From: Epiperipatus broadwayi | Taxonomy: Eukaryota > Onychophora > Udeonychophora > Euonychophora > Peripatidae | DNA: 64,000 nt | Direction of reading: 5' to 3' | NCBI GenBank assembly: GCA_028023455.1 | Contig: JAQFVV010000013.1 | Span: 7,592,411-7,656,410 of the forward strand | Shown here: positions 1-10,295 of the stretch, piece by piece | Layout: every line of letters starts with the position of its first letter | Position numbering within the stretch: position 1 is the stretch's first letter | The notes under the pieces: generated by a model | What the model was told of the DNA's origin: nothing | The model's input: the letters and a program-made list of their open reading frames with translations, nothing else | Databases searched by the model: none | Position numbers and translations under genes: made by a program

Positions 1-1571
1 TTTTAAATATCGCAGTATGTGTGTAGATGAGAATATGTGATCTATTTTACTGTATGAGCATATATACGTAATATATACTCGACGGTTTGAAAATAAAACC
101 ATTTAAGACAATTTTTAATTATTATAACACCCCAGGCACCCCATTAGACATAAAGTTTGGCGGGATTTCGGTAATATACACAGTACACACACAATATGAT
201 AAAATTAGGGTTTTAATAAGGCATGAGGGTAGGAAACAGGAAGGCAAGGTGAAACTAAGATTGGTAAGGCATATCTTACTGTTTCAATATATATATAGCT
301 TTATATAAATATATATGTGGTTTGAATTTAATAAGAATATATTTATAGAGTACATCTATCTGTTGCTTGTAATATTGGCTATAGAAACTAAATTAAATCA
401 ACTGTTCTGATTTCTTTTTCTTTTTTAGTTTCCTTTAAACAAATCATAATACTTTCTTTTTTAAAATTTAATTTGATAAATTATTTTAACTTATCTGCTT
501 AATAAATTAGAATAAGAATGTTCTAATTCACTTTCTTCACTCCTCTTTCGAATGGCGAATTAACTAGAAAAACATTATTATTTGTTGAGACGCTACTTTA
601 AAAAAAAATGTCCATTTTGCAGAAAAAATATTAAAATAATAGTTCTAATAAAACTTGATTTGTCAAATCAAATGCAGAACAAGAAAAAAAGATTTTTAAT
701 TGTTTCCTTTTTATACCAGCGTTATTCCTATTGTTTAAAACCAGCGTTGCATCTTTTAAAATATTTTTTATATCGATTCATTAAAAAAAAAATTATAAAA
801 TAAATTTACATTATATTATTATCCCTCTTATATTCAGATATTGATTTATTTTCTATTGCTATAATTATTGTTTTTATTTAAGTCATTGTCAGTTTAATTA
901 ACACAATACTATGATCAACATATATATATAACTATGTACAATTTTTTTATCAAGATTGATATTTTCTTAGTAATAAAATTTTATTACTAATATATATATG
1001 TGTGTTTTTCCCGGTAAATTACCCATCATTCCCAATACTTAATATGTAGTTAATACACTTAAAAATATCAAAACATTTCTTTTACCCAAAAGTGTTCTAG
1101 CAAAAACTCATTTTTATTTATCTTTCTACATGCTAATTAAAAAAAAAAAAAACATTCCATTATTTCAGATGGCTAAGGTTTGTTGTGGTAGTGATTTTGA
1201 AGCTACTTTCACAATATATATATATAAAGATTCTAAGATTTTAAATACTAAAGAAAATGTATGTGCATTATTAGGTACTATATGATATATAAGAAATATT
1301 AAATTGTCTATTTTTTTTTTAATGTGAAAATCAGTTAAAGTGTAGTAAAGCTATGGTATGAAGTTTCAATATACACTACTTCAGTTATATGCTCTCTAAA
1401 AAAATATATAAATAAACAAATAAAACATTAAAATTTGTAAATTTAATACCACAATTTTTCATCATAGAATACTAAGTTTATTAATTACTATGTGTTTTTC
1501 AATGTTATATTGAATGCACAAACATTTTATTTTTTACTTTTTTTATTATGGTATAGTATTTTATGTAATAA
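1..1571. other. AT-rich DNA, no gene recognised
   Basis: The stretch has many A/T homopolymers and short (TA)n and TG-rich runs. Two 73-codon frames at 87-308 and 582-803 show no domain, no splice context and strong AT codon bias, so they are treated as chance. A 38-codon ATG frame at 1169-1285 sits just behind a TTTCAG and has a GTATGT inside it, but matches no family I know. Confidence 0.5.
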
Positions 1572-1823
1572 CATATTTTCTATGCTAGAAGTTTTATGAA
1601 ATTTAAGAAATATTGTACAATATCTTTATTAAGTGATAAAATGAAAGTTATTGATTTAGTAACAGCATAAAAAAGACTAAATCATTCTTGTATTCAATCA
1701 AAAAGTTTAAAGTTTGAAGAGTTTCCTAAGAATCTGAAAGTGGTAATGTCAAATAGAGATGGCTGTGTAGATTCTAAAATCAATGCAAACAAAACAATGA
1801 GGAAGGGTATAATCTGCCAATAA
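1572..1823 (+). pseudogene. Possible decayed pogo/Tigger-like transposase N-terminus (HTH region)
   Basis: One frame stays open from 1572 to the stop at 1821-1823 except for a single TAA at 1668-1670. The translation includes KKYCTISLLSDKMKVIDLVT before the internal stop, then LKFEEFPKNLKVVMSNRDG and INANKTMRKG. The order 'SxKxKVIDL ... helix ... IxNxDxxxxxxxNxNxxMRK' resembles the CENP-B/Tigger N-terminal helix-turn-helix domain and its linker. This is pattern resemblance only; no DDE catalytic region is visible downstream. An AATAAA occurs near 1900. It could also be a chance frame. Confidence 0.25.
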
Positions 1824-2378
1824 TGATTACTGCTATTACATTTTTATAGGGACAAAAAAGTTATTGAAAAAAAGTGTATTGTCTAAAGTGTGTTTAATAC
1901 AATAAAAATTTAATACTTTGTTTTTCATTTAATTTTTAAAAAATAGTAACAGTTCTTTTTTTTTTTTTTTGACTGAATGAATAAGTGATCTCACACAAAA
2001 AAAAAATGTGTATGTAAATGTGCTGATTCTATTTATTATTAATAATTAGCTTTTTTAAATTTTATTTATACTATAACCTTAATTTATCAATAGATGTTAT
2101 ATACATAAAAAAGTCTGTTATATATATGTGTGTGGGTCTGTGTGTGTGCATATTAAAATATGCTATACACTTATAGTAAACAAAATATACTGTAATCAAA
2201 GCTTAAGCAAATCATGAGTTATTATTTGTGATATACAATGCATGTGAGAAGGGCCTGGAATAAAATATGGCAGATATTGTGTTTCCATTGTATGTCATAC
2301 ATAAGTCATTGTATGTGTATTTTTATTGTCTAGATGTGAATTATTTTTTTTTTAATTTTATGTTGAAATCTGATTATA

Positions 2379-2575
2379 CAAGTGGTGCAAAAGTAGGTAT
2401 ATCGTTGTAAGAGTTATACCGACTTCTTTATTATTTATTATATATTTTATATAAAAACAAATAATATAAAATATATAATAAAGAACTCAGTATAACTTTT
2501 ATGAAACAAATATTATATAATAAAGAACTCGATATAACTTACAACCATATATCTACTTTTGCACGCCATCCCCTG
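2379..2575. mobile_element. Tc1/mariner-type MITE of about 197 bp
   Basis: The two ends form an imperfect terminal inverted repeat: GTGCAAAAGTAGGTATAT on the left against GTGCAAAAGTAGATATAT read inwards from the right. The right end finishes CCCCTG and both ends abut TA, the expected Tc1/mariner target duplication. The inside is AT-rich and repeats a 'TAATAAAGAACTC.GTATAACTT' type motif, with no coding capacity. Confidence 0.7.
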
Positions 2576-4452
2576 TATATCTATTGCCATGTCTCAGTAG
2601 AGCAGAGATTAGATATCAATTCTGATTGTAATAATTTTATTAAAATAAATGTAACAGTATTTATATAGCAGCTCTATCAAGTACTACAAATATTAGGCTT
2701 TCTTGGAGATGAGAATTTCTTCAATGATCACTGAGTTTGGTGTTTCATGGAAAATTTTACTTTGTAGATAGAATGGATTTTTGTATACAATAGAGATGAA
2801 AAAATATTCGATTCTTTTAGTAAAATATGTATGTTTTTAGAAATTTTTATATATAGTAGAGATATGAAATTCCTCTTCTTTTTTTCTAAGCTAGCAGGAA
2901 TGTGTTTCCAAATCTTGTAGTTATTATAATGTTAATTAATTTTTCTGGTTGTAATCATGATACTCTTTTCTAAATTAAATATCATATTTGTTGTTTTAAA
3001 TACTTTAATTCAGCAGAGAGAGTTTTATCTATATCAAACACATTATTTATAATCAGTTATTTCCGTATTATGGAATAATATGTATAAATAAAACATAAAT
3101 AGATATTCATATCTCAAATGTCAGTGATCTTTCTACCCACACAGTTTGTTCTGGCTATATAAAGGATCTTTGTGTGTGGGCGTGTGCGATCATGATGTAT
3201 CTGAATTTCCTTAAACTTTAAAGTTATTATTTATTATGAAATCATTTTTAATGATTATGTATCAAATAACTTTAGTTTTTATGAAAGAAAAAAAGTGTTT
3301 CTAATTATTTAGAATTAGAACTTATACTTTAAATAATAATTTATTTTATATATATAAACTTTTTGAGTAAATTTGTTACTTAAAATTTAAAAAAAGCAAA
3401 TGTCTTTCATAATTATGGCAATAATTGTTAATTTAGTTCATAAGTTTCATGTTTAATATGGATATATGCTTAATGTAAAGATGGGCAGGAACGATTATGA
3501 ACCTGGGTTTACGTATTAATAAATAAAAGATGTACATCAAAATCATTATGGGATATTGCAAAACTAAATAAGTAATATTGGGATGAAATATTTATTCTTT
3601 TGATGTGTTGTTTATTCCTAATGTTAGTAATGTAAATAATCTATGAGGGAATTTGAAGTTCAATTCTTGGAAACTGCTTTTCCTCAACATGGTATTCAAT
3701 GGATATTTTATTATATGTTTTATATTTAGTTGAGACGAATTGAATTTGTTTGATAATTACTACTATGTGAATCCAGCTATAGAAACAACTATCCTTAATC
3801 ATATGGATATATGTCAGATATGTTTACTCTGGGAAAATAATCTCAGAGGCATATATCAATTCATATAAAATCACTTAAAGTTATACAATAAAATAATCTC
3901 ACTGGAAAGGAAAATACATAAAATGATTGGATTGATCATATTAAAATGGATTATTTTTATTTCTCATAAAATTGATTTGCTTTTTATTTGATGACAATGT
4001 GTATGGCCATATTTAATTCCATTACTAGATATATATTGTAACAGACACTTGTTATCCATTATCGCGAAAATCGTAAAATATTAAGAAAAGACACAAAACG
4101 CACTTGCGGTTGAGCTTCCCGGTTGAGACCGAGAAAGTTTGTCTATCTCTTTTACTTTGACTTGCAATTATAATAGATTCTATAAAATCATAAATATTTA
4201 ATAAAATAATTTTTTGGGGTTTTTATAATAATAATCTGTATGTTTTTACTCGTTTTCTTTAACAACAAAATCTCTGCAACTACTGTTTATTATTTGCAAA
4301 CTTTAACTAGGAATAATTTAATCTATATATTAAAATATGACTAGCAAACTTAAATAAAAAGATTGAATAATAATTTTATCTCAGGATTAAATTAATAAAT
4401 GCATGGATAACAAATATGTTGATTTATTCCCGAATACGATTATGTAAAAGTG
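2576..4452. other. AT-rich DNA, no feature recognised
   Basis: No splice-consistent coding segment or clear repeat was seen. A TATATAAAGG at about 3155 next to a GTGTGTGGGCGTGTG run looks promoter-like but has no gene beside it. A small GC-richer patch at 4075-4145 may be an old transposon scrap. Confidence 0.4.
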
Positions 4453-4740
4453 ATTTTAAGTGCATCATCTTATCCAATAATATTTCACGTTTCAGATAGC
4501 AATACTGCAACAATGATGTATTCAATCCAGAAGAGTTTTACGAAAAATATGACCTTTAATATAGTGAATGTGAAATGAAATGAAGATGCTTTTTTATTTT
4601 AAGTGCATCATCTTATCCAATAATATTTCACGTTTCAGATAGCAATACTACAAGAATGATGTATTCAATCCAGCAGAGTCTTACGAAAAATATGACCTTT
4701 AATGTAGTGAATGCGAAATAAAATGAAGATGCTTTTTTTT
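4453..4740. repeat. Two-copy tandem repeat, 144-bp unit
   Basis: The unit starting TTTTAAGTGCATCATC at 4453 recurs at 4597 and ends in ATGAAGATGC plus a T run. The copies differ at only about ten positions, mostly substitutions. No coding frame is shared. Confidence 0.85.
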
Positions 4741-5680
4741 TAATGACAAAGACAAATATTAAAATCAATTATTTTATTGCACAAGATAAAAATCAATAAC
4801 AAGAACACATAACAATAATAAAAATTATAGAACGCATTTAAATAAAATATTACTATTTCCTAAGCTAATTCGAACTCTGGGTCTGTCAAATGTTCTATCA
4901 TACTATGTTGTGAAGACAGTCATATTTATAGGAATGGGTTGTATCAATATTTCATAAAGATAACCCTCAATTTAATATTGGAGCATAGGGATTATTATAA
5001 TCATAAAAGTTATGAAGGTTCTTAATTGGTTTATTTTCCTAACCAATCATTTATTTATAAACCTTATTTACAAATAAGGGATAAAATTTTCATTCTTTTA
5101 AAATAAGCAAATATAATTCATTGCTTATCAGACCTAAATGATCATTTACCCCAGAAGGCTTATTTATTTTTGCCTTAAGATCCCTTTCTAGATTCAGTTT
5201 CAGGGTTTAACATCAAGAGGGAGATATTTCGTCAACACAAAATACAATTAAATCATTAGGTTTAGCTTTCTTTAGTATACATTAAATAACAGTAAAAAAT
5301 TAATAAGTATGAGTGATATATTAAATATTCCTTATAGATTTACATATCTACATAAGGATAACTTCACCTAATTTTGAGGTCAAATTTTAAGAAGTCGTAA
5401 GCATTATTATTTATTAGGTAATATTTAGTATAAATTAAATAACTATTAATATAGGTTCAACACAATCTTCACATAAATTACATTTAATCCCATTCATTCT
5501 AAATACTAATCATAATATCAAATAAAATATTACCTTTTTTAGAATACTGAAATAGCTGAGAAAATCTTTATTTACATTTGCAAAACACTATAATATGATT
5601 TAACTAAGAAATTAGAAAGTATATCAAATAATCCATTTAATTTATGGAATTATGAATTTCATTGTTAAAATATTATCTCT
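4741..5680. other. AT-rich DNA, no feature recognised
   Basis: Nothing beyond simple AT-rich sequence was seen between the 144-bp duplication and the Gypsy element's LTR. Confidence 0.4.
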
Positions 5681-6271
5681 TGTGTTTGGTTAGGCTTACA
5701 AGTTAGTTTCCAAACCAACAGACACAAAAAGAATAACTACTCAGCAATTAATATGTACAATTTATTAGTCCGAAAAATATACACACAGTTGAACAGAATA
5801 ATAAATACAGTTGATAGACTTGAATGCTGAGATAATTGAGCTGAGTATGGAATTTGCTTCCAGCTAATGATTAGCCTGCCTGGTGAGTTCTGGTAAGACT
5901 CTTCCAGCTATGTATTTAGCTTGCCTCAAGTCAGCTCTAATTCAGATGTAGCAGTTTCCAGTCTATAGGTGGACTTACCTAACTGCATGGAAGTTGTGAT
6001 AATGACTAGATAAATACCTTTGCTGATGGCAGAATATTTCATGGAGAGCACATTCTGTCATTCAGGTTAACAAGTAATTCCTCTCTGCCTTGCCTCCAAA
6101 AGGCTCATTATTTAATGGCAGATACCCTACCTTACTGGAAACATGCAGATTTGGTGTGCGGACGCTAGTGAAGGATTTAATCCCTTTGGATAGCAACTGG
6201 GTGCTAGCCATTCAGGTAAGTAATCTGGAATAGTCCACTTCTAAAGGCAAAGTCAGATATGACATCCCACA
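5681..6271 (-). repeat. Gypsy 3' LTR
   Basis: This is a direct copy of 8462-9050 with scattered substitutions and small indels. On the minus strand it begins TGTGGGATGTCATATC and ends AACCAAACACA, so it has the TG...CA form. A polypurine tract (GGAGGGA) sits immediately before its start at 6272-6278. Confidence 0.85.
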
Positions 6272-6479
6272 TCCCTCCAACTGGCTAAAATTAGCCCTGG
6301 AGGACAGTCATTGAGATGTGATGGATGACATATTGTCCACTTGGTTGGTTTATCCAGTTGATTGCTGTCCCTTTTTTCATCTTTGCTTGATGAACTTGTT
6401 TCTGGTTGTCTGCTGCTGTTTTGATTTTATTGTTTGTCTTCTCTGCTTGAGGTACATTCCAGGTTGACCACTGCTTTTG

Positions 6480-6700
6480 TTAGTTTCTGATGTGTTTGAG
6501 TATTAGCTGGTTGTGATGGTGATGATGACCATCTTCTGTTTGCACAAAACAGTATAAAGACCCTTTATTTGAGTCACCACTTCTGGTATCCATTTTGTGA
6601 ATCTGTAGGACATATGACATAGTACTTTTATCCCTATTTGAAGTTTTATTTCTTTTCTTGTTCAAGTTTGGCATCAGGTTTCAGGGTTGATAGCATAGTT
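6480..6700 (-). pseudogene. Gypsy integrase C-terminal fragment
   Basis: Minus-strand frames near 6529-6610 give WIPEVVTQIKGLYTVLCKQK, followed in a shifted frame by TEDGHHHHHNQLI. This matches the end of Gypsy integrases: a 'kWxPGxI' segment, a GP-Y-type motif (here GLYTV), then 'DG..RHxDQL'. It lies directly next to the protease C-terminus, so several kilobases of pol are deleted between them. Confidence 0.6.
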
Positions 6701-6709
6701 CTTAAGGGT

Positions 6710-7135
6710 CTATTGAATAATAGCTCTGGAGCGGAGTGCTGCTCTATCAGTTCTGGCAATTCTGGTGTTCCAGCTTCCATCCATTTTCATAGTCAGTTTT
6801 TTGTTGAAGTCTTCTGAGTAATTAGACTTCATCTTTGATAATGTGAGCTGGATTACTTTGAACCCTAAGTGACTGAACCAGTCATGGACTAACAAGTTGT
6901 GATCACCAGATGCCATTACCAGTGGTAGGTCTCATCTTGTTAGGCATAGTAATTTTAACTCTTGTCTGATCCAAGAGTTTGATTTTATTCCCTTGGTAGT
7001 TTGATATTGACTACTGCAATGGTGCCGTTTATACTTATTCTTTTTATTAATGATCACCCAGGTCTTTCTTGAAACTAGATACTGCTGACCCTGTGTCAAG
7101 TTCAATCTTGACTGGTGTATCATTAATTATGACAG
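6710..7135 (-). pseudogene. Gypsy retropepsin (aspartic protease) remnant
   Basis: On the minus strand PVKIELDTGSAVSSFKKDLG contains the retropepsin active site; the D-T-G-S codons lie at 7086-7097. About 60 codons later, in another frame, SGDHNLLVHDWFSHLGFKVI matches the protease C-terminal 'LLGRDWL' segment. Stops between them show the frame is dead. The deletion that removes RT lies in about 6700-6780. Confidence 0.75.
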
Positions 7136-7262
7136 TGTATAAATCCAGAGTTGTCATGTCAGATATGGTTTACACAGGCAACTTGCTTATGTTTCTTATA
7201 AGTGCCTTTACTGTCTTTAGGAATAGGTGTATCTATATTTGACTCAGCTGTTTGTTTTTTCA

Positions 7263-7320
7263 ATTTCAGACATGTCACCTTTATATGCCCGACTTGCTTG
7301 TAAAACATGCATGTTGTGTT
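7263..7320 (-). pseudogene. Degenerate zinc-knuckle segment of Gag
   Basis: The minus-strand frame gives CMFYKQVGHIKVTC, a CX2CX4HX4C knuckle with the second Cys replaced by Tyr. It sits between Gag and the protease as expected for Gypsy. Confidence 0.5.
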
Positions 7321-7479
7321 GTGGTATTGGAATTCTGTATATGTGTGCTCATTGCATCTATAACAAAGCCTTGGGCTATTTGATGCTCAGTTCTCTGAGC
7401 TGACTGTGTATTTGGGTGACCTAGTATTATACTCAAATTTTTTGGACTTCATACTTTGTAAGTCTTTTTAATGGGGTAT

Positions 7480-7800
7480 CTTGACTAGCTATGTCTCTGC
7501 TAGTCCTGCCTGAGCTACCACTGTCTCAAAATCTAGGTCCAGAATCATTAACATTTTCAGTCTCAAATTGTGATCATTTATGCCACAAATAAACGATCAT
7601 GAAGTGCTTCATTCATGAAGTCTTTGAAATTGCACTTCAAGGCTAATAGATGGATTCATGTTGCAAATTCTCTAGCTGTTTCATCCTGTTCTTGTATGCT
7701 GAAATTAAAATATCTCTGCATTATTATCAAGGGTTTAGGAGAAAATTTTCCTTGTTAGAATTTTCAACACTATCAAAATCCAGCCCAGCTGGTTTTACAG
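7480..7800 (-). pseudogene. Gypsy Gag remnant
   Basis: The minus-strand translation contains RYFNFSIQEQDETAREFAT, then LALKCNFKDFMNEALHDRFV, then GINDHNLRLKML. The core 'LRDRFVCGI.d..lr..LL' and the preceding 'R.Q...E....F...L..La..C.F' are typical of Gypsy/Ty3 Gag capsid. Several in-frame stops show decay. Confidence 0.75.
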
Positions 7801-8340
7801 CTGTTGATTGAGACTTGATTATATCATACATTTGTGGACCTATTATGGTCATTAGTGTGGCTATCTTTACCTCAGGCTTTTTTATCTGGTTAGCCTGTAA
7901 ATAAAAAAATCAAATATTTGGTCAGCTCTCAGATTGAGCCAGATCAAAAGATTCCTTAGAGCCGATTGCTTTAACTATCTTTATTTATTTATGCGAGTAA
8001 CCACTCGTAATTATTTGGTTTTATAGTTACATTATTGTAAGTAACTCAAAGAAGCTTTTAAATCACTAGAGTGAGCTTTTGTTGCTATCTTGCAAGTAAA
8101 GCTCTTGTGATTGGTTGAAGCTTCAAATTGATATGCCTTTATGTTTGCGGTCAATTTTATTCAACAGTTTTACCCTCTTTCAGTTTTACGTAGTTTTTTT
8201 TTTTTTTAAAAAAAAAAATCACCGTAATGAAATTACGAGAACATAAATTTTTTCAAAAAGAAAAATAATAAAACAAATATGCACTCATGTATTTATTTCA
8301 TATGTTTAAATCTGTTAAAACTGGCATATTTTATAATATA

Positions 8341-8461
8341 ATTTTTCCACCCGTGAGGGAAAAATTGTTTGTCTGACTGTGCCAGATCAGTTGAAACTGG
8401 CAAAGTTTATAATTTTTCCAGCCATGAGAAAAAAATTTCTCTGTGACTGTGCCAGATCTGT
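8341..8461 (-). repeat. Duplicated leader segment next to the 5' LTR
   Basis: Two copies of a roughly 60-bp unit lie head to tail. Each has TATAATTTTTCCA, then CC.TGAG.GAAAAA, then GACTGTGCCAGATC. They sit in the element's leader just inside the 5' LTR. A TGGCACAGTC within about 10 nt of the LTR end could serve as primer-binding site. Confidence 0.6.
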
Positions 8462-9050
8462 TGTGTTTGGTTAGGCTTACAGATTCATTTCCAAACAGAC
8501 ACAAAAAGAATAACTACTCAGCAATTAATATGTACAATTTATTAGTCAAAAATATATACCTACATTAGTTGAACAAATGAATAAATATAGTTGATAGACT
8601 TGAATGCTGAAATAGTCGAGCGGAGTATGGAACTCGCTTCCAGCTAATGATTAGCCTGCCTCATGAGTTCTGGTAAGACCCTTCCAGCTATGTATTCAGC
8701 TTGCCTCTAGTCCGCTCTAATTCAGACGTAGCAGTTTTCAGGTGGACTTGTCTCACTATGTGGATGTTGTGATAATGACTAGATAAATACATTTGCTGAT
8801 GGCAGAAGGTCTGGAAAGCACATTCTGCCATTCAGGTTAACAGAAGTTATTGCTCTCTGCCTTGCCTTCAAAAGGCTGACTATTTAATGGCAGATCCTCT
8901 ACCTTACTGGAAACAGGCAGATTTGGTGTACAAACCCCAATGAAGGATTTAATCCCTTTATATAGCTACTGGGTGCTAGCCAATCAGGTAAGGCATCTGG
9001 AATAGTCTACTTCTAAAGGCAAGGTCAGATATGACATCCATTCTGTAACA
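8462..9050 (-). repeat. Gypsy 5' LTR
   Basis: On the minus strand it begins TGTTACAGAATGGATGTCAT and ends AACCAAACACA. It pairs with 5681-6271. An insertion or deletion at the very start (ACAGAA) and many point differences show the two LTRs have diverged a good deal since insertion. The 79-codon frame at 8976-9215 starts outside and is unrelated. Confidence 0.85.
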
Positions 9051-9848
9051 GCCTAAAAATATGAAATTATATTTAATATGATTATTAATCCATTCTAAAA
9101 CTAACTGATAACTTGTTCGTTCATTATATCCTAAATTTGTTTGAAGGATCCATAATTTATAAGTAGCATTTAAAATATATCTTGATAATTCGTCATACTT
9201 TTGAATATTATTCACATTATTTTTGCACAGGATAATCCTTAATTTTAATATTTACAAACATTCAGTTTGTTCTAAAAGTAGCGGTTTTAATTCCTTAATC
9301 CTAAAACAGATTTTATTTTATCAGCATTCAGCACTTTATTAATTCCAAATATAAAGTTAATTCATTTATTTTGATCTTTAAATCCATTAGTTTAATAATT
9401 ATGATTGATTGCTGTTAAAGCAAAGTTTATTAGCCATTGGCGAGAACGATCTTTCATTTTTAAATCAAAATTCGTTTCTGTAGTAGAAAAGTTTATATGA
9501 ATCATATTTGATTTTAAAAATACTATTATTTAAAATATATTTTCTTTTATAAATAAACATATCAAATTCATTTTCTTGAGACTTACAAATATCTTTTCAT
9601 GTAGTGAAGAGACCAATCATTTTTATAATAGCTTATGGGAAAGTATGTCCAGCAACTTGTTTTAAATTTAAAAATACAATGCTTTCAAAATTTATCAGTT
9701 ATTAATCATTGTTATGCCATTGATGAAAAATCCAGCAATTTGTTAATGATGTACCAGCATTTTCACTTATCAATTTGTCTATTTTATATTTGTAGTAGAC
9801 TATAACAAATTAGATTTCTTAAAATAAAAATTGTATGAATTAAAATGA

Positions 9849-9878
9849 TTTTTTTTTTTTTTTTTTTGGGGGGGGGGG
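9849..9878. repeat. T19-G11 homopolymer junction
   Basis: A run of 19 T is followed directly by 11 G. No other G run of this length occurs outside the polypurine tract. It could be a mutational hotspot or an assembly artefact. Confidence 0.8.
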
Positions 9879-10197
9879 CTATTTTGTTGTGGTTTATCTC
9901 TTCTGTCGAATGATGATAAGTCAGATTCCCAACAAGGCGCCTGTCCAGTTAAAACTTTAACCTGCTATCAGGTTGATGAAAAACAAAATGGCTATTTAAA
10001 AGTTAGGCCTGATTGAGGTCCTAGAAGCAATGATAATTTTTGTAAACAGTTTCTCACAATTTTTCTTTTATACTGATGATCACACGATGTCTAGATGATT
10101 TAGTATTCTCCATTATGCACTGGGGTTTTCTCCGTTGTCAATCAAATTTTGGAAAAGGTTGCTATAGTTTCTAGCACTCAAAAAATGAAAGTTAAGG

Positions 10198-10295
10198 TTT
10201 TTAAAACAAAAGCAATAAACTTTCATTTCCGGATTTCAAGACAAGATTTTTAAAACAAAAGCTATAAACTTTCATTTCTGGATTTCAAGACAAAA
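10198..10295. repeat. Two-copy tandem repeat, 49-bp unit
   Basis: The unit TTTTTAAAACAAAAGC plus AATAAACTTTCATTTC plus GGATTTCAAGACAA occurs twice in a row, with only two or three differences. Confidence 0.8.

Larger units (their letters stand above)
5681..9050 (-). mobile_element. Gypsy-type LTR retrotransposon, internally deleted and decayed
   Basis: Two direct LTRs of about 590 bp (5681-6271 and 8462-9050) flank a 2.2-kb interior. Read on the minus strand, the interior holds Gag, a zinc-knuckle-like segment, a retropepsin with DTGS, and an integrase C-terminal end in that order. Reverse transcriptase, RNase H and the integrase catalytic core are missing. A purine tract (GGAGGGA) precedes the 3' LTR. 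All frames are interrupted by stops and shifts. I see no target-site duplication: TCTCT before 5681 and GCCTA after 9050 do not match. Confidence 0.85.

Noticed and set aside
1169-1285. 38-codon ATG frame directly behind TTTCAG (MAKVCCGSDF...)
   Set aside because: Splice-like context but no recognisable family and no joinable exon found; left unassigned.
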